A stretch of DNA of 64,000 bases. It comes from Clavaria fumosa (taxonomy: Eukaryota; Basidiomycota; Agaricomycetes; Agaricales; Clavariaceae). Of the stretch, positions 20,821-30,416 are shown piece after piece. Position 1 is the stretch's first letter, and every line of letters starts with the position of its first letter. The stretch is taken from assembly GCA_951802425.1 (NCBI GenBank), contig OX637797.1:372001-436000 (forward strand), written 5' to 3'. A program made the translations under genes and the position numbers. The notes under the pieces are model-generated. The model saw nothing but the letters and a program-made list of their open reading frames with translations, was not told where the DNA came from and did not search any database.

Positions 20821-22497
20821 CACCTTCTTGACATCAAGGATAGCTTCAACACATTGTACTCCAGTTGGTTGTCTTCAATCATGACAGGGGGCAGTGGTGG
20901 AGGATTCTTAGAGGCAAAGAAGGGGGCAATATAGGGAGTGAGCAGCACCTCATTGAAGACAGGGTGGATGCACCAGGCTGGGGGGAGCTTGAGTCAATAC
21001 CCACCTGGCCCAACCTTCTCCATAATGGCAAAGGGGCCTGCTTGCTTATTGTCAAGCTTCTTGGAGGGCCAGTCCATCTTCAGGTTCCAGGTATCCAGCC
21101 AGACCAAGTCTCCCTCAGCATACTTACAACTTGGGTGCTTCCCAGCATTGTAGCTCTTTTTCATCACTGCCACCACTTTCTCCATAGCCTCTTTGGCTGC
21201 TCTTCAGGATTCCATGAGCTTGGCCATCCACTCATCTGCTGCTGGGTTCACTTCTGAGGGAGGCCAGATTCCACCATTCCAAGGGTGTCAGCCATACTCA
21301 AGGAAGAAAGGTGTCTGTCCTGTCACTGAGTGCTCACAATTGTTAAGAGCAAACTCCACAGTGGACAACCATTCAGCCCAGTCATCCTGGAGGTGGTCCA
21401 CATAAGCCTGGAGATAGATCTCCATCTCCTGGTTTGCCTGTTCCATCTGTCCATCAGTCTGTGGATGAAAGGCTGTACTTGGATTTGCCTTTACCTGAAT
21501 CATGGAGTCAAACTCCCTCATGAAGCAGGACACGAACTGGGAGCCTTGGTCACTCACAGCCTTGTGAGGGACTCCATGGTCATGAAACACTTGATCCCAG
21601 AGGAGGCATGCTGCTCCAAGTCCTGTGAGGTCAAGCCCAATCACTTCATGCAGTGTCCATTTTGTGAACTTGTCAACAATGACAAGGATGGCATTATGTT
21701 CATGGGAGAGGGGGAGGGGACCGACTATGTCCCATGAGATCACCAACCAGGGACCATCAGGAACAGGGTGGGGGTGGAGTGGGGCAGCACACTTGGTATG
21801 GTCAGGTTTTGTCCACTGGCATGTCTCACACCCCTGGGCATACTGATCTGCACCTTTCAGCATGTCTGGCCACCAATAACCCTTCACTAGTGCCACTCTC
21901 AACTTCCAGGGCCCAGAGTGTCCAGCAGCAGGGAGGTTATGCTTGAATTTGAGGACAGCCTCACAAGCTCCCAGGGGGACCCAAGTGACTATCCCCTTTC
22001 ACCAGAGTCCAGCGCAATCTCATGTCCACTCATCATCAAGCTCCTCAGGCTTCTGCAAGTGTGCTGCACTATTTTTCAGGAGTAGTGTCTCCATTTCTGA
22101 TGTGAACAACACATGGGTCTCCACTTCTGGGAAGACTTGTACCAGCACATCCTCCTCCACCATCTCTCCATAGTCTGGCCTCCACAAGAGTGCATCTGCC
22201 TTTGTGTTTGACTTCCCAGTGTGATACTTTATCTCAAAGTCAAAGCACTGGAGCTCCCCAACCCAACGAACCTGCCTTGGCTTCAACTTCTGGGGCTTCT
22301 GGAAGTACTGAAGATTCACATGGTCCATCCAGATCTCAATTGTCTCATCTGCTCCAATGAGGTACACCTGCCACTCACAAAGTGCCCAAATCACAGCCAA
22401 GAACTCCTTGTCATACACATCATAGTTCTTCTCAGCTGCCATCAGGGCCTTGGAGATGTAGTCCACCACTCTCCAGGTCCCATCTACCTGAACTGGA

Positions 22498-22741
22498 GAT
22501 GATAGGCATGAGTCAAAACTTTCACAAGTATAGGGAAAGGTCTGGCTCGTTTCAAGTCCAGCTTCTTCATCAGTCTTTTCATCTTCACATTTCATAGATC
22601 TAACCACACCTTCATTCCTTCTTTCCATTCTGGGGTAACCTCTCTCTTCTTGTCCACAAAGTGTGAGTACGCCTCATTCACAACCTTGAGTTGATCTCAT
22701 AAGTGCTGATGGAGCATCTTGAGATCAGTCATGACCATATG
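22498..22741 (-). pseudogene. Family E Gypsy integrase C-terminus, detached piece
   Basis: Minus-strand remnant reading DLKMLHQHL, VNEAYSHFVDKKREVTPEW, MKVWLDL and HAYHLQ, with two in-frame stops; this is the C-terminal part of a Tf1-like integrase. It is the continuation of the family E integrase ending at 44556: the two halves rejoin across the family A element whose ATATG duplications flank 22742-44550. Confidence 0.8.
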
Positions 22742-23030
22742 TGTTAGGATCACTTACCTAAGCCATCCCAAAAAACAGGAGTTGTGGAGAAACTAGAGAA
22801 GATAGTTGGAAGGTCACATGACCTGTGGTGGAGGATTACGTAATTGAGAGATCACATGACTTGGGCTTGGGCACGTCACGTGATCCGAGAGGTCCGAGCG
22901 TGGGAACACCAGCAAATGCTGAAGCTCTCGCTATATATACTATGTTGTTTCCATTTTTGTACTCTTTTCCCCTTATCTTAGTATTGTCGTCATGACCTTA
23001 CCCCTAAGTTGTGTGAGACCCAGTCTGATA
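22742..23030 (+). repeat. Family A 5' LTR
   Basis: TGTTAGGATCACTTACC to CCCAGTCTGATA. U3 carries GGTCACATGACC and GTCACGTGATCCG palindromes, TATATATAC box near 22932, start region CTTATCTTAGTATTG. The ends are TG and TA, not the usual TG and CA, in every copy seen here. Confidence 0.93.
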
Positions 23031-23031
23031 T

Positions 23032-23042
23032 AATACTAAGAT
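23032..23042 (+). promoter_or_regulatory. Self-priming primer binding site, family A
   Basis: AATACTAAGAT, one base after the LTR, is the reverse complement of ATCTTAGTATT at 22975-22985, about 45 bp after the TATA box. Same arrangement as in family B. Confidence 0.75.
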
Positions 23043-23606
23043 CCGCCTGTCTGCCCTAGCCCCGTGTCCTAACCCGGCTAGCCTGGACCCTTAATCTCAA
23101 ACTGTGACATGTTGTCACAGCTCAGCCCCTATCATCCTCTTCTTCTTTACCCTGCCCACAGTGTGTAACAGAACTGCATGAAATTTTTACTGTGTGTAGA
23201 TACATGTGACCAGACCTGGAGGAAGTCTACTGTGACCCTCCCCAAGTGATACTGAGTGCCCAAGGCCCGGAACTTTATTTTACAGCCACCATACCCCTCC
23301 CAGTGAATTGCATAGTGTACAGGGCAAGGAAAGGCCCTCTACATAGTCTTCTGTAGTTTCCTGGTCCAGTGGACAGGGCCCTTGCTCTGTGACCATTGTC
23401 AGAAGGGTGCACAGGCAACTCATTAAGAGTTGTGGAGTGACCACCTGGGACACCATTTGGGCCCCATGCTAGCAATAGTTTCATAGAATAAGAGTTCTAT
23501 AGGTACATAAGTACCTAGAAGAGCAGCCTGAGAGGACAGGGCTGTTAAGAGATCAAAGAAATCCTGAGTGCTGAAGGCCTGGAATTTTATTTTACAGTGC
23601 TATAGA
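23043..23606 (+). other. Family A leader between primer site and gag
   Basis: No convincing reading frame. It holds a direct repeat ending in TTTATTTTACAG (about 23268-23285 and 23580-23597), which looks like two copies of a splice acceptor. Whether a decayed ORF1 was once here cannot be told. Confidence 0.35.
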
Positions 23607-23677
23607 ATGCTGGACCTAGCTGTTGCCCCCTTTGATGGGCAGAAAAGGAACTTCTGTACATTCCTCTGATCCCTTCA

Positions 23678-24009
23678 TGTCAACAACAGGCAGGTTTGAC
23701 TCCCGTGTTTCTGAGGGACTTGGGTTGAAGTCAGCCAGCGGGGAGCAAATGGCAATTGTGATAAGGAGTAACAACCTAAGGAGGGTTGTTACTCGACTGA
23801 CTACTTATATAGTACAAGGGTACAAGTCATAGTGAGTCATAATGGGGGATGGTCGACATGTGCAGGCAACGAGGTGCGGTATGACTCATGTGTGATAAGG
23901 TGAAAAAGGGGAGGCATGCAGCATGTGATGAGTGAGAGGAAAGGGGGTACACATGGTGTGAAGGGGTAAAAGGGGGTGTGATGAGGTGACAGGGTGAAAA
24001 AGTCTAACA
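23678..24009 (-). repeat. Family C 3' LTR
   Basis: Minus-strand ends are TGTTAGACTTTTTCACC and CCTGTTGTTGACA. Against the 5' LTR most differences are CpG transitions (GGCAGG/GGCGGG, GTCGAC/GTCAAC, GTGCGG/GTGTGG). The polypurine stretch CTGGGAGGGGACCA precedes it. Confidence 0.93.
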
Positions 24010-24047
24010 TGGTCCCCTCCCAGTGGTCCGGCGTCTCGACAGGCCCG

Positions 24048-24800
24048 TTAAGCTTCTGGGCTCTCTTCGCATTCGTGTTGTTGGGGCTCAGCTGGGGGTG
24101 GTTCGGTTTCGGTTGGGGGGTCAATGCTAGTGTCGCATGTACCGGTGACAAGGGGGTGTTCATAGGCGTCAGTGGGGATGATCCACGGGACCATCACGTC
24201 GGTGGTGACAGGTATAACCCAGGGGGCACCTCTGCGGCAATGGTGTACGGCCCACTCTTCTTGCAAGATCAGTTTGGGCGGTAGTGGAATCTCGAACCGT
24301 AGTCTCGAGCTTTGGGAATTGAGCCATATTTCGACAAGGACAGGGGAAGCGTGGAGGACGCGCCGCTGTTGCTCAAACTGCAGTCCCAGCAGTTCGGTCC
24401 ACATGGCGCAGCTGAAACTCACGCTCAGTCGTTCTGCCATCCTATGGAGCCAGACGTCGTCTTCGGGCTCTAGAAGTTCCCTGTTTTGGCGGAATTGCGG
24501 CATCCGTGCAGGGGGGTCATCTGTCATAAGTGGTGGGGGGTCCAGTCCCAACACTCGATGTGCATGGGGGATTCGCACAGCATCTAAGATGTGGTGCATA
24601 CGGGCCGTTGTGCCAGGGGATGATGGTGGGCCCTCGAGTACGGGTGGTGTGGGCCACAAGTCGGGCGCGGGTCGTAAATGGGTGGTTTCGGCAGGAGGCG
24701 GGCGTGGCAGACGGTTCGGCCATCCCGCAGCTCGGCGGGCGTAGTATGGCGGTCCTGGGGTCCCACGGCGTGGGGTCTGAGGAGTGCGGTCGGGCGGCAT
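24048..24800 (-). CDS. Family C accessory ORF in the env position, 250 aa
   Basis: Uninterrupted minus-strand frame, same sense as pol, starting 103 nt after the pol stop and ending 38 nt before the 3' LTR. It opens with a Pro/Arg-rich tail MPPDRTPQTPRRGTPG. The middle looks folded (RILD-type helix HHILDAVRIPHAHRVLGLD; DDVWLHRMAERLSVSFSCAMWTELL; VLVEIWLNSQSSRLRFEIPLPPKLIL). It ends with a Pro/Glu-rich acidic tail. No signal peptide or membrane segment, so it is not an envelope protein. No family recognised. It stays open although pol beside it has several stops. An accessory gene or a captured host fragment are both possible. Confidence 0.6.
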   Translation of the reverse strand: MPPDRTPQTPRRGTPGPPYYARRAAGWPNRLPRPPPAETTHLRPAPDLWPTPPVLEGPPSSPGTTARMHHILDAVRIPHAHRVLGLDPPPLMTDDPPARMPQFRQNRELLEPEDDVWLHRMAERLSVSFSCAMWTELLGLQFEQQRRVLHASPVLVEIWLNSQSSRLRFEIPLPPKLILQEEWAVHHCRRGAPWVIPVTTDVMVPWIIPTDAYEHPLVTGTCDTSIDPPTETEPPPAEPQQHECEESPEA

Positions 24801-24902
24801 GGTAGAGAGAGCAGGTTGGGACAGGAAGGGGGGAAGGTGTTGAGTGAATGGAGTCGCTTGCAGTTTTTCTTTTTAAGTGTTCGACCCTGAATGTGTGACC
24901 AC

Positions 24903-27900
24903 TCAGGCAAAAGACACTGTGAGAGAGCGTGCTGCCTCAGGGTGTTTTCGGTGGAAGTCCGCGATGGCCTCAGCCACATCTTTCAGGTTCATCTTTGGTT
25001 CCCATGTGTTGTCTTCATGGGGGTAGCCAGCCCATTTCACCAGGTATTGTAGTTTATGTCTGTGCTTTCAGCTTTTCAAGACCTCTTCTATGTCATACTG
25101 CAAGTGGTTGTCAATTAACTCGGGAGGTGGGCGCTTGTCCGGGGTTTGGTTAGGAAACTTCCCTTCCTTATATGGTGTAAGCAGTGCTTCGTTGAACACC
25201 AGGTGAATTTTCCATGTCACCGGTAGGTTGAGTCAATAGGTGGCTGGTCCCACTTTTTCGATTACTATGAAGGGGCTGACTCTCCTGTCCGTGAGTTTTT
25301 CTGATGGTCGTTCGGTGTTCAGGTTTGTGGCATCCAACCAGACCAGGTTCCCCTTTTTGTAGTCAAGTGTTTTTGTGTTTTTGTGTTTATCATAAGCAGT
25401 TTTCATATATTGCGCAGCTTTTTCCATGGCCTTTTGGCATTGTCACTGGCTTTCTGTAATTTTGCGGCAAAGTCGGAGGCCTCTGGGGTGTGTGGTATAT
25501 TGGGCAGACTAATGTCTCCCATGCGAGGGTGGAATCCATAGTTTAGGTAGAAGGGGCTATACTTAGTAGCGGAGTGTTGTCGATTATTCAGGGCGAACTC
25601 CGCCGTGGGTAACCAATCCGACCAGTCATCTTGCATGAAGTCCATGTACGAATGTAGGTATATCTCGATTTCTTGGTTCATCCTTTCCATTTGTCCGTCG
25701 GTCTGCGGGTGGTAGGCTGTACTCGGATTTCCTTTTATACCAATGATTTTGTAGAACTCCTCCATGAAGTTTGAGAAGAACTGAGACCCTCAATCACTTA
25801 TCACTTTGCAGGGCACTCCATGGCTGCGGAGTACTCGGTCCTGCAGGATTTTTGCTGCCCCTAGTGCCGTGAGTTTTGAGTCCGTAGCTTCCAGCAAAGT
25901 CATCTTTGTGAGCTTATCGCATATTACGAGAATGGCGTTGTGCGTAGCAGATTTTGACAATGGTCCAATAAGATCCCAAGTGATCATGTGCCATGGGCAA
26001 GGTGGTATCGCATGTGGGTGTAGAGGTGCACGTCGTTTCGTACGGTCAGGTTTTGTCCTCTGGCACTTCTTGCAACCAGCTACGTATTCCACTATGTCCT
26101 CCTTTATTCCTGGCCAAGTAAACTGTTGAGCGATGCCTTCCAAGGTCTTTTCGGGTCCAGGGTGTCCTCCCAGTGGAGAGTCGTGTAACTCTATCAAGAC
26201 CTTGTGTACTAGATCTCAGGGTACCCAGACCTTTCCTTGGAGTCTGAAGAATCCGTCTGTGCCTTTTTCTTAGGGCGTCGCCTTGGGTGGTGAGGTGTTT
26301 GAGTGTGCCTCCAATAATAGTTGGTCAATCGTTGGCTTGAGGATTAGTAGTGTAGCAAGGCGATGTGCCAGGAAAACTTGTGCCGTAGGTTTTCGTATTT
26401 GTCCGTCCCCTCCCAATGGTCTGGTCATTGGGATAGCGCGTCAGCTTTCATGTTTGTCTTTCCTGGTTTATATTTTACCTCAAAATTGAAACACTGTAGC
26501 TTGGAATGCCATCGCATTTGCCTAGGGTTGAGTTTTTGGCTCTTCTGGAAGTATTGAAGGTTTGCATGGTCAGTATGGATTTCGAAGGGTTCTTTGGCAC
26601 CTAATAGGTAATGGCACCATTCCTCTAGTCCTCGGATGATAGCTAGAAACTCTTTGTCGTATGTTGCATAGTTCATCTCCGCCGGGGAGAAGGTTTTCGA
26701 AATAAAATCCACTGGTCGCCAGACACCGTCCGGCTGTTGTTGAGATAGTACTCCTCCAGTGGCATAGTTACTTGCGTCCACTTCCATTTTCCATTTGCCT
26801 TTATCTTGCGGGATTGCCAGCACCACATCACTCTGCAGCATGTCGATTAGGCGCCTCCAGGCACGTTCTTGCCAGTCCATCCAGATGTATGGGGTGTCAT
26901 CGCTCAAGAGTTCATATCACGGTTTAGCAATGGTGGCGAATCCTTGTATGAACCTTCGGAAATAGTTCAACAGTCTGATCCCTTTTTGGAGGGCATGCTT
27001 GTTTTTTGGTGTAGGCCAGTCAGCTATTCCCCTACACTTTTTGGGTGAGTATCAGATGCTTCCCTTTGAGATTAACAGCCCTAGAAATGTGACTTCCGAT
27101 TGCTCTAGCTTGCACTTCGATTCCCGCACGCAGAGGTCGTTGTCTCGAAGCACCTTGAATACCTCGTGTAATAGGCATCGATGTTCCTTGTGTGTTTTCG
27201 TTGCAATGAGGATGTCATCAATGTATATGAATACCTTTCCAGTGGCCAGTAGTGTGTGTAGGATATAGTTCATTCGTCGTTGGAAGACTGACGGCGCATT
27301 CATCAGTCCGAACTGCATGACGGTGGGCCACACTGTTCCGTATCTCGTAATTATTGCAGCGAGTTTCTGCGCCCATTTGGCCATTGCAACGTTCCAGTAG
27401 CCCCACTCTACATCGAGGCTTGTGAATACCTCGGCGTCCTTCAGACTTGCTATGGTTTCATCGATTCTGGGTAGTGGATATATGTCTTTCACACAAAAAG
27501 AGTTGAGCTGTTTATAGTCGATGATGGGTTGTAGTTTGTCTCCTTCATCTTTGAAGAAGATGGGACTAACGTAGTCTGATTCTCCCCACACTAACTGTCC
27601 ATTCTCCAAGTTTTCTTTGAGCCACGCTTTCAAGGCTTCGTCTTCTTTGCTGGTAAGCAGGTAGACCTTCGAACGTAAGAAACCAGGGTCATTCTTGAAT
27701 TTGATTTCATAATCAATTCTGGGCAGAGACTTAGGCAACTTCTGGCCAGTTTTTCCAGCGAATACCTGGGGGTACAATGCTTTCCAGTCAGACGCGGTTG
27801 TGGTATCATGCAGGTTTCGGAAGCCATAGCCGTAATCCACAATATGGCAATCTTTCTTTTTGCATTTGTCAAAGTGGATGCACTTCTCAAACCATCGGAT

Positions 27901-28440
27901 GCTGGGGTTATGGTACCTGAGCCAGTCGTGTCCTAGAATGGTGCAGTGTCCAGTCACCCGACCCAGTAAGAACTGCTTGATCTCCACATGGCCCCCTATA
28001 TTGAGACGGAGAGCCACAGAGTGTTTAAAGGCTCCACAGACATTTATAGTCCCATTAATATTCTTGAAAACTATGGGGGTGTCCAGCTTTATAAGGTTCA
28101 TGTTTTTACTGAGGGCCCATCCCAGGTCCATCACAGACATAGTGCATCCAGAGTCAATTAGCAGTTTGATGTCGTAGGTTTCTTTGGTATCCAGTGTGGT
28201 AATATGTCCTGGCATATCCAATTGTTGCTCTCCTCCTTTTCCGTATATGATTTTGGGGTCAGCCTCCCAGTGCACATCGTCGTTATATCCTGGCAGTTTT
28301 TTAGGGGTGAGGTCCTTGAGGGTGTGCTTGGCCCTCTCAGCCTCTTTCGACAAAGGGAACATTGGCATGTCATTTGTGAATTGATTTACATGGTGTCGAC
28401 AGGCAGGAACAATATACATGGATCCGACTTTAGCACTCAA
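24903..28440 (-). pseudogene. pol: Family C Pol, several CGA-to-TGA stops
   Basis: Protease LLIDSGCTMSVMD near 28150 and GHDWLRYHNP; reverse transcriptase with QPIIDYKQLNSFCVKD, FGLMNAPSVFQ and VFIYIDDILIA near 27225; RNase H MEVDASNYATGGVLSQQ and FLAIIRGLEEW; integrase with CKKCQRTKPDRTKR, TWDLIGPLSKS, FHPQ-type YHPQTDGQMERMNQEIE; chromodomain LQYLVKWAGYPHEDNTWEP near 25030. Stops at 27052-27054, 26917-26919, 26425-26427, about 26216 and 25790-25792 are all TGA where related elements have CGA. A few further frame changes lie around 25430. Its frame is offset from gag at the join (28440). Confidence 0.92.
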
Positions 28441-28609
28441 GTGGATCCCTCCTGAAAATCCTGCAACTCATTGGTGGTGGTGGCATCGGCAGCAGGTCCT
28501 GGAGTGGGCACCCGGGGTCTCGCTTGAATGTGCAGTTGGTCTCTCAACTGCGCAATCGTGTTCTCCATTTCTTCAAAGTCATTCTGCCCAGCTGTCGAGG
28601 CTGTGTATG

Positions 28610-30404
28610 TGTTGGGCTTGTGACAGCAAAACCCCTTTGGTGTGCAAGGGTAGAGCGAAGGGTCTGCTCAGTTTCTAATGCTAGTCGATAGTCCTGGCGG
28701 ACTTGTCTCTCGATATGCAGGGAATACTCCTGCAATAGTCGAAGTGTCTGGTAGTAGGTCTGTGGATTGGCTCTGAGTAGTCGGTCCTTTATCCAAGTCC
28801 TCGTATACCTCTGGTAATACTTGAACTGATAGAGGTTCTGCTCAATCGATGGGTGGCTGGTGAAACTCTCAGGAGGGATGACTTGCGACCTTAAAGGTGG
28901 GAAGACGAATCCTTCCAGTGCGAAGTTCTCAGCAGCGACGTTTGCTGTCAGACTTAGTTGAGGTCTCTCAAGTAAGTGTATAAACGAAAAGATCGAAGCT
29001 AGGGTACATGTGGGCTGGTCCCCGGTCTTATATACTCTAGCTATGGGCTGTACATGATGTATGAGTCATTGATTAAATATCGGAATCTGATAGATGATCA
29101 GGAAAGCTGCGCACTTGCACTGGAATGATGAGTCTGAGCAGTGTCAATCTTGTTGGGATCCTTGTGATGATGATGTCATCCGCGATCGGATAGGGTCCCC
29201 GCTTCGATGCATTACATCACGGTCAGCTGCGTCTGATCTTGTTGGGGATATGATCGGAGGATCAGATGATCTGTGATCGAGCTGTTCTGAGTCATGATTA
29301 CTTGATTGATCGGTGTGATGCAGTGATCGAGTGAAACTGATCTTTGATCAGAGATCTTCTTAGGGGTGATCGTGTCTGGTGGATAGGGGTTTGCCCAATC
29401 GAGGTCGAGATCAGCCTGTGGCAGTTATTGGATAAAAGGACGGTCTTCCTCCTTTCGCCGTCTCTTCAGAGTCTGCCTGCTATGTGCTTCCAAGGCCACC
29501 ACCTCGTCGAGTTCTTCCACAGCTCTTCCCTCTTCGCTCCCCGCACTGGGATCAAGCTCTCCTGCGATACCTTCCACTGGTGGGTTCAACTCGTCCCTGC
29601 CGATGCGGACCTCTATTGGGTCCTCGACCGATGCTTCGCCTGTGGGGATCCTTCCCACCTTGTCAAGGATTGCTCCTTGACTCAAGGTCCTTACCGACGT
29701 ATTTGTGACCTTCTTGAGGACCCTCATGGTGAGTTAGCCGAGCTGCTTCTCTCTGTCTCCAGTAAGTCTGATTCTCTATAGATTGGGACTGGGCTCCTCC
29801 CCGTCCTCCCTCGCCAACTGTTTGGGCCACCACCCCTTGGGGTGACCAAGGTACCTGGTACCAAGGTGGGCAGGATTGGGCTGAGATCGGTTCTGGTCCT
29901 GTACATCTGGCTTACCGTCCCCAGGTCCAGATCCCCAACCTCTGGATACCCCGTTGGTGGCGCCTCCTCTGTCGCCCTCCCTTCCTACCGTTGACCTCCC
30001 CCCCGCCTATTCCTCCCTCCCGTCTCCTACTCTGGACGACGGAGGTTCTCTCAGTGCTGTGCGAGATCTGCGAGAGGCTGCCCTGGAGGCGGGAATCTGG
30101 GATGGTCAGTTTGCCTCCCATCCCTTGAGGGTAGCTCTCGGGTTTGTGGGTGAGTCTGACTTCTCAGACTCTTCAGATGAGTCGTGGGAAGAGGAGTCTT
30201 GGGGGTCTGAGTACGGCACCTCGGGCTCCTCTCTTGATGAAGAGGGGTCTTGGCTTTCTTTCGTGTAGATAAGTATTGTACTTATCTTGCGATAAAATAT
30301 ATAGTTGGGTTTTAACCCCTTGTTCGCTTGATTTGCACGGTGTTCCTTAAGTTTAAAGGATTGAAATTTGCTGGCCTGATAGTACGGACAATGCTTTCAT
30401 GACA
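28610..30404 (-). repeat. Family D 3' LTR, 1795 bp
   Basis: Minus-strand ends are TGTCATGAAAGC and CAAGCCCAACA. Contains the intact copy of the antisense gene (29482-30268), a GATC-rich central zone (about 29090-29420) and the sense TATA box near 29030. Differences from the 5' LTR are overwhelmingly CpG transitions. Confidence 0.93.
29482..30268 (+). CDS. LTR-embedded antisense zinc-knuckle gene (3' LTR copy)
   Basis: Opposite strand to family D gag-pol. A TATA-like GGATAAAAGG lies about 50 bp before the ATG at 29482. Exon 1 (29482-29728): MCFQGHHLVEFFHSS, a central part TGIKLSCDTFHWWV, CCHC knuckle CFACGDPSHLVKDC, then RRICDLLEDPH. A consensus donor GTGAGT follows in phase 1. Splicing to 29782 gives DWDWAPPRPPSPTVW and a Trp/Pro-rich region. 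An alternative acceptor at 29924 leads in frame to an acidic C-terminus (DSSDESWEEESWGSEYG) ending 30268. The second splice is unresolved. A relative with the same knuckle, motif and intron phase sits antisense in another LTR (45181-45676). Likely a nucleic-acid-binding accessory protein; function unknown. Confidence 0.65.
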
Positions 30405-30416
30405 CGACCCTCTCTC

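Larger units (their letters stand above)
13288..22497 (-). pseudogene. Family A Gypsy pol, decayed, split by three insertions
   Basis: Remains of a chromovirus polyprotein on the minus strand, in pieces 22497-20826, 14105-14036 and 13393-13288. From the N-side: RNase H (DYISKALMAAEKNYDVYDKE, LQYFQKPQKLKPRQ), integrase zinc and core region (LVKGYWWPDMLKGADQ; SWDIVGPLPLS; SDQGSQFVSCF; FHPQTDGQMEQANQEME), then a chromodomain (VKYLVKWLGYP, EENTWEP) by 14100 and 13393. Reverse transcriptase and gag are absent: at 22497 the sequence jumps to another Gypsy. Insertions are the 634-bp hAT element, the family B element and a solo LTR. The frame is broken by several stops. Confidence 0.85.

Noticed and set aside
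24048..24800. Envelope-like gene in family C
   Set aside because: The ORF is in the env position but has no signal peptide, transmembrane segment or cysteine pattern of a glycoprotein, so it is reported only as an accessory ORF.
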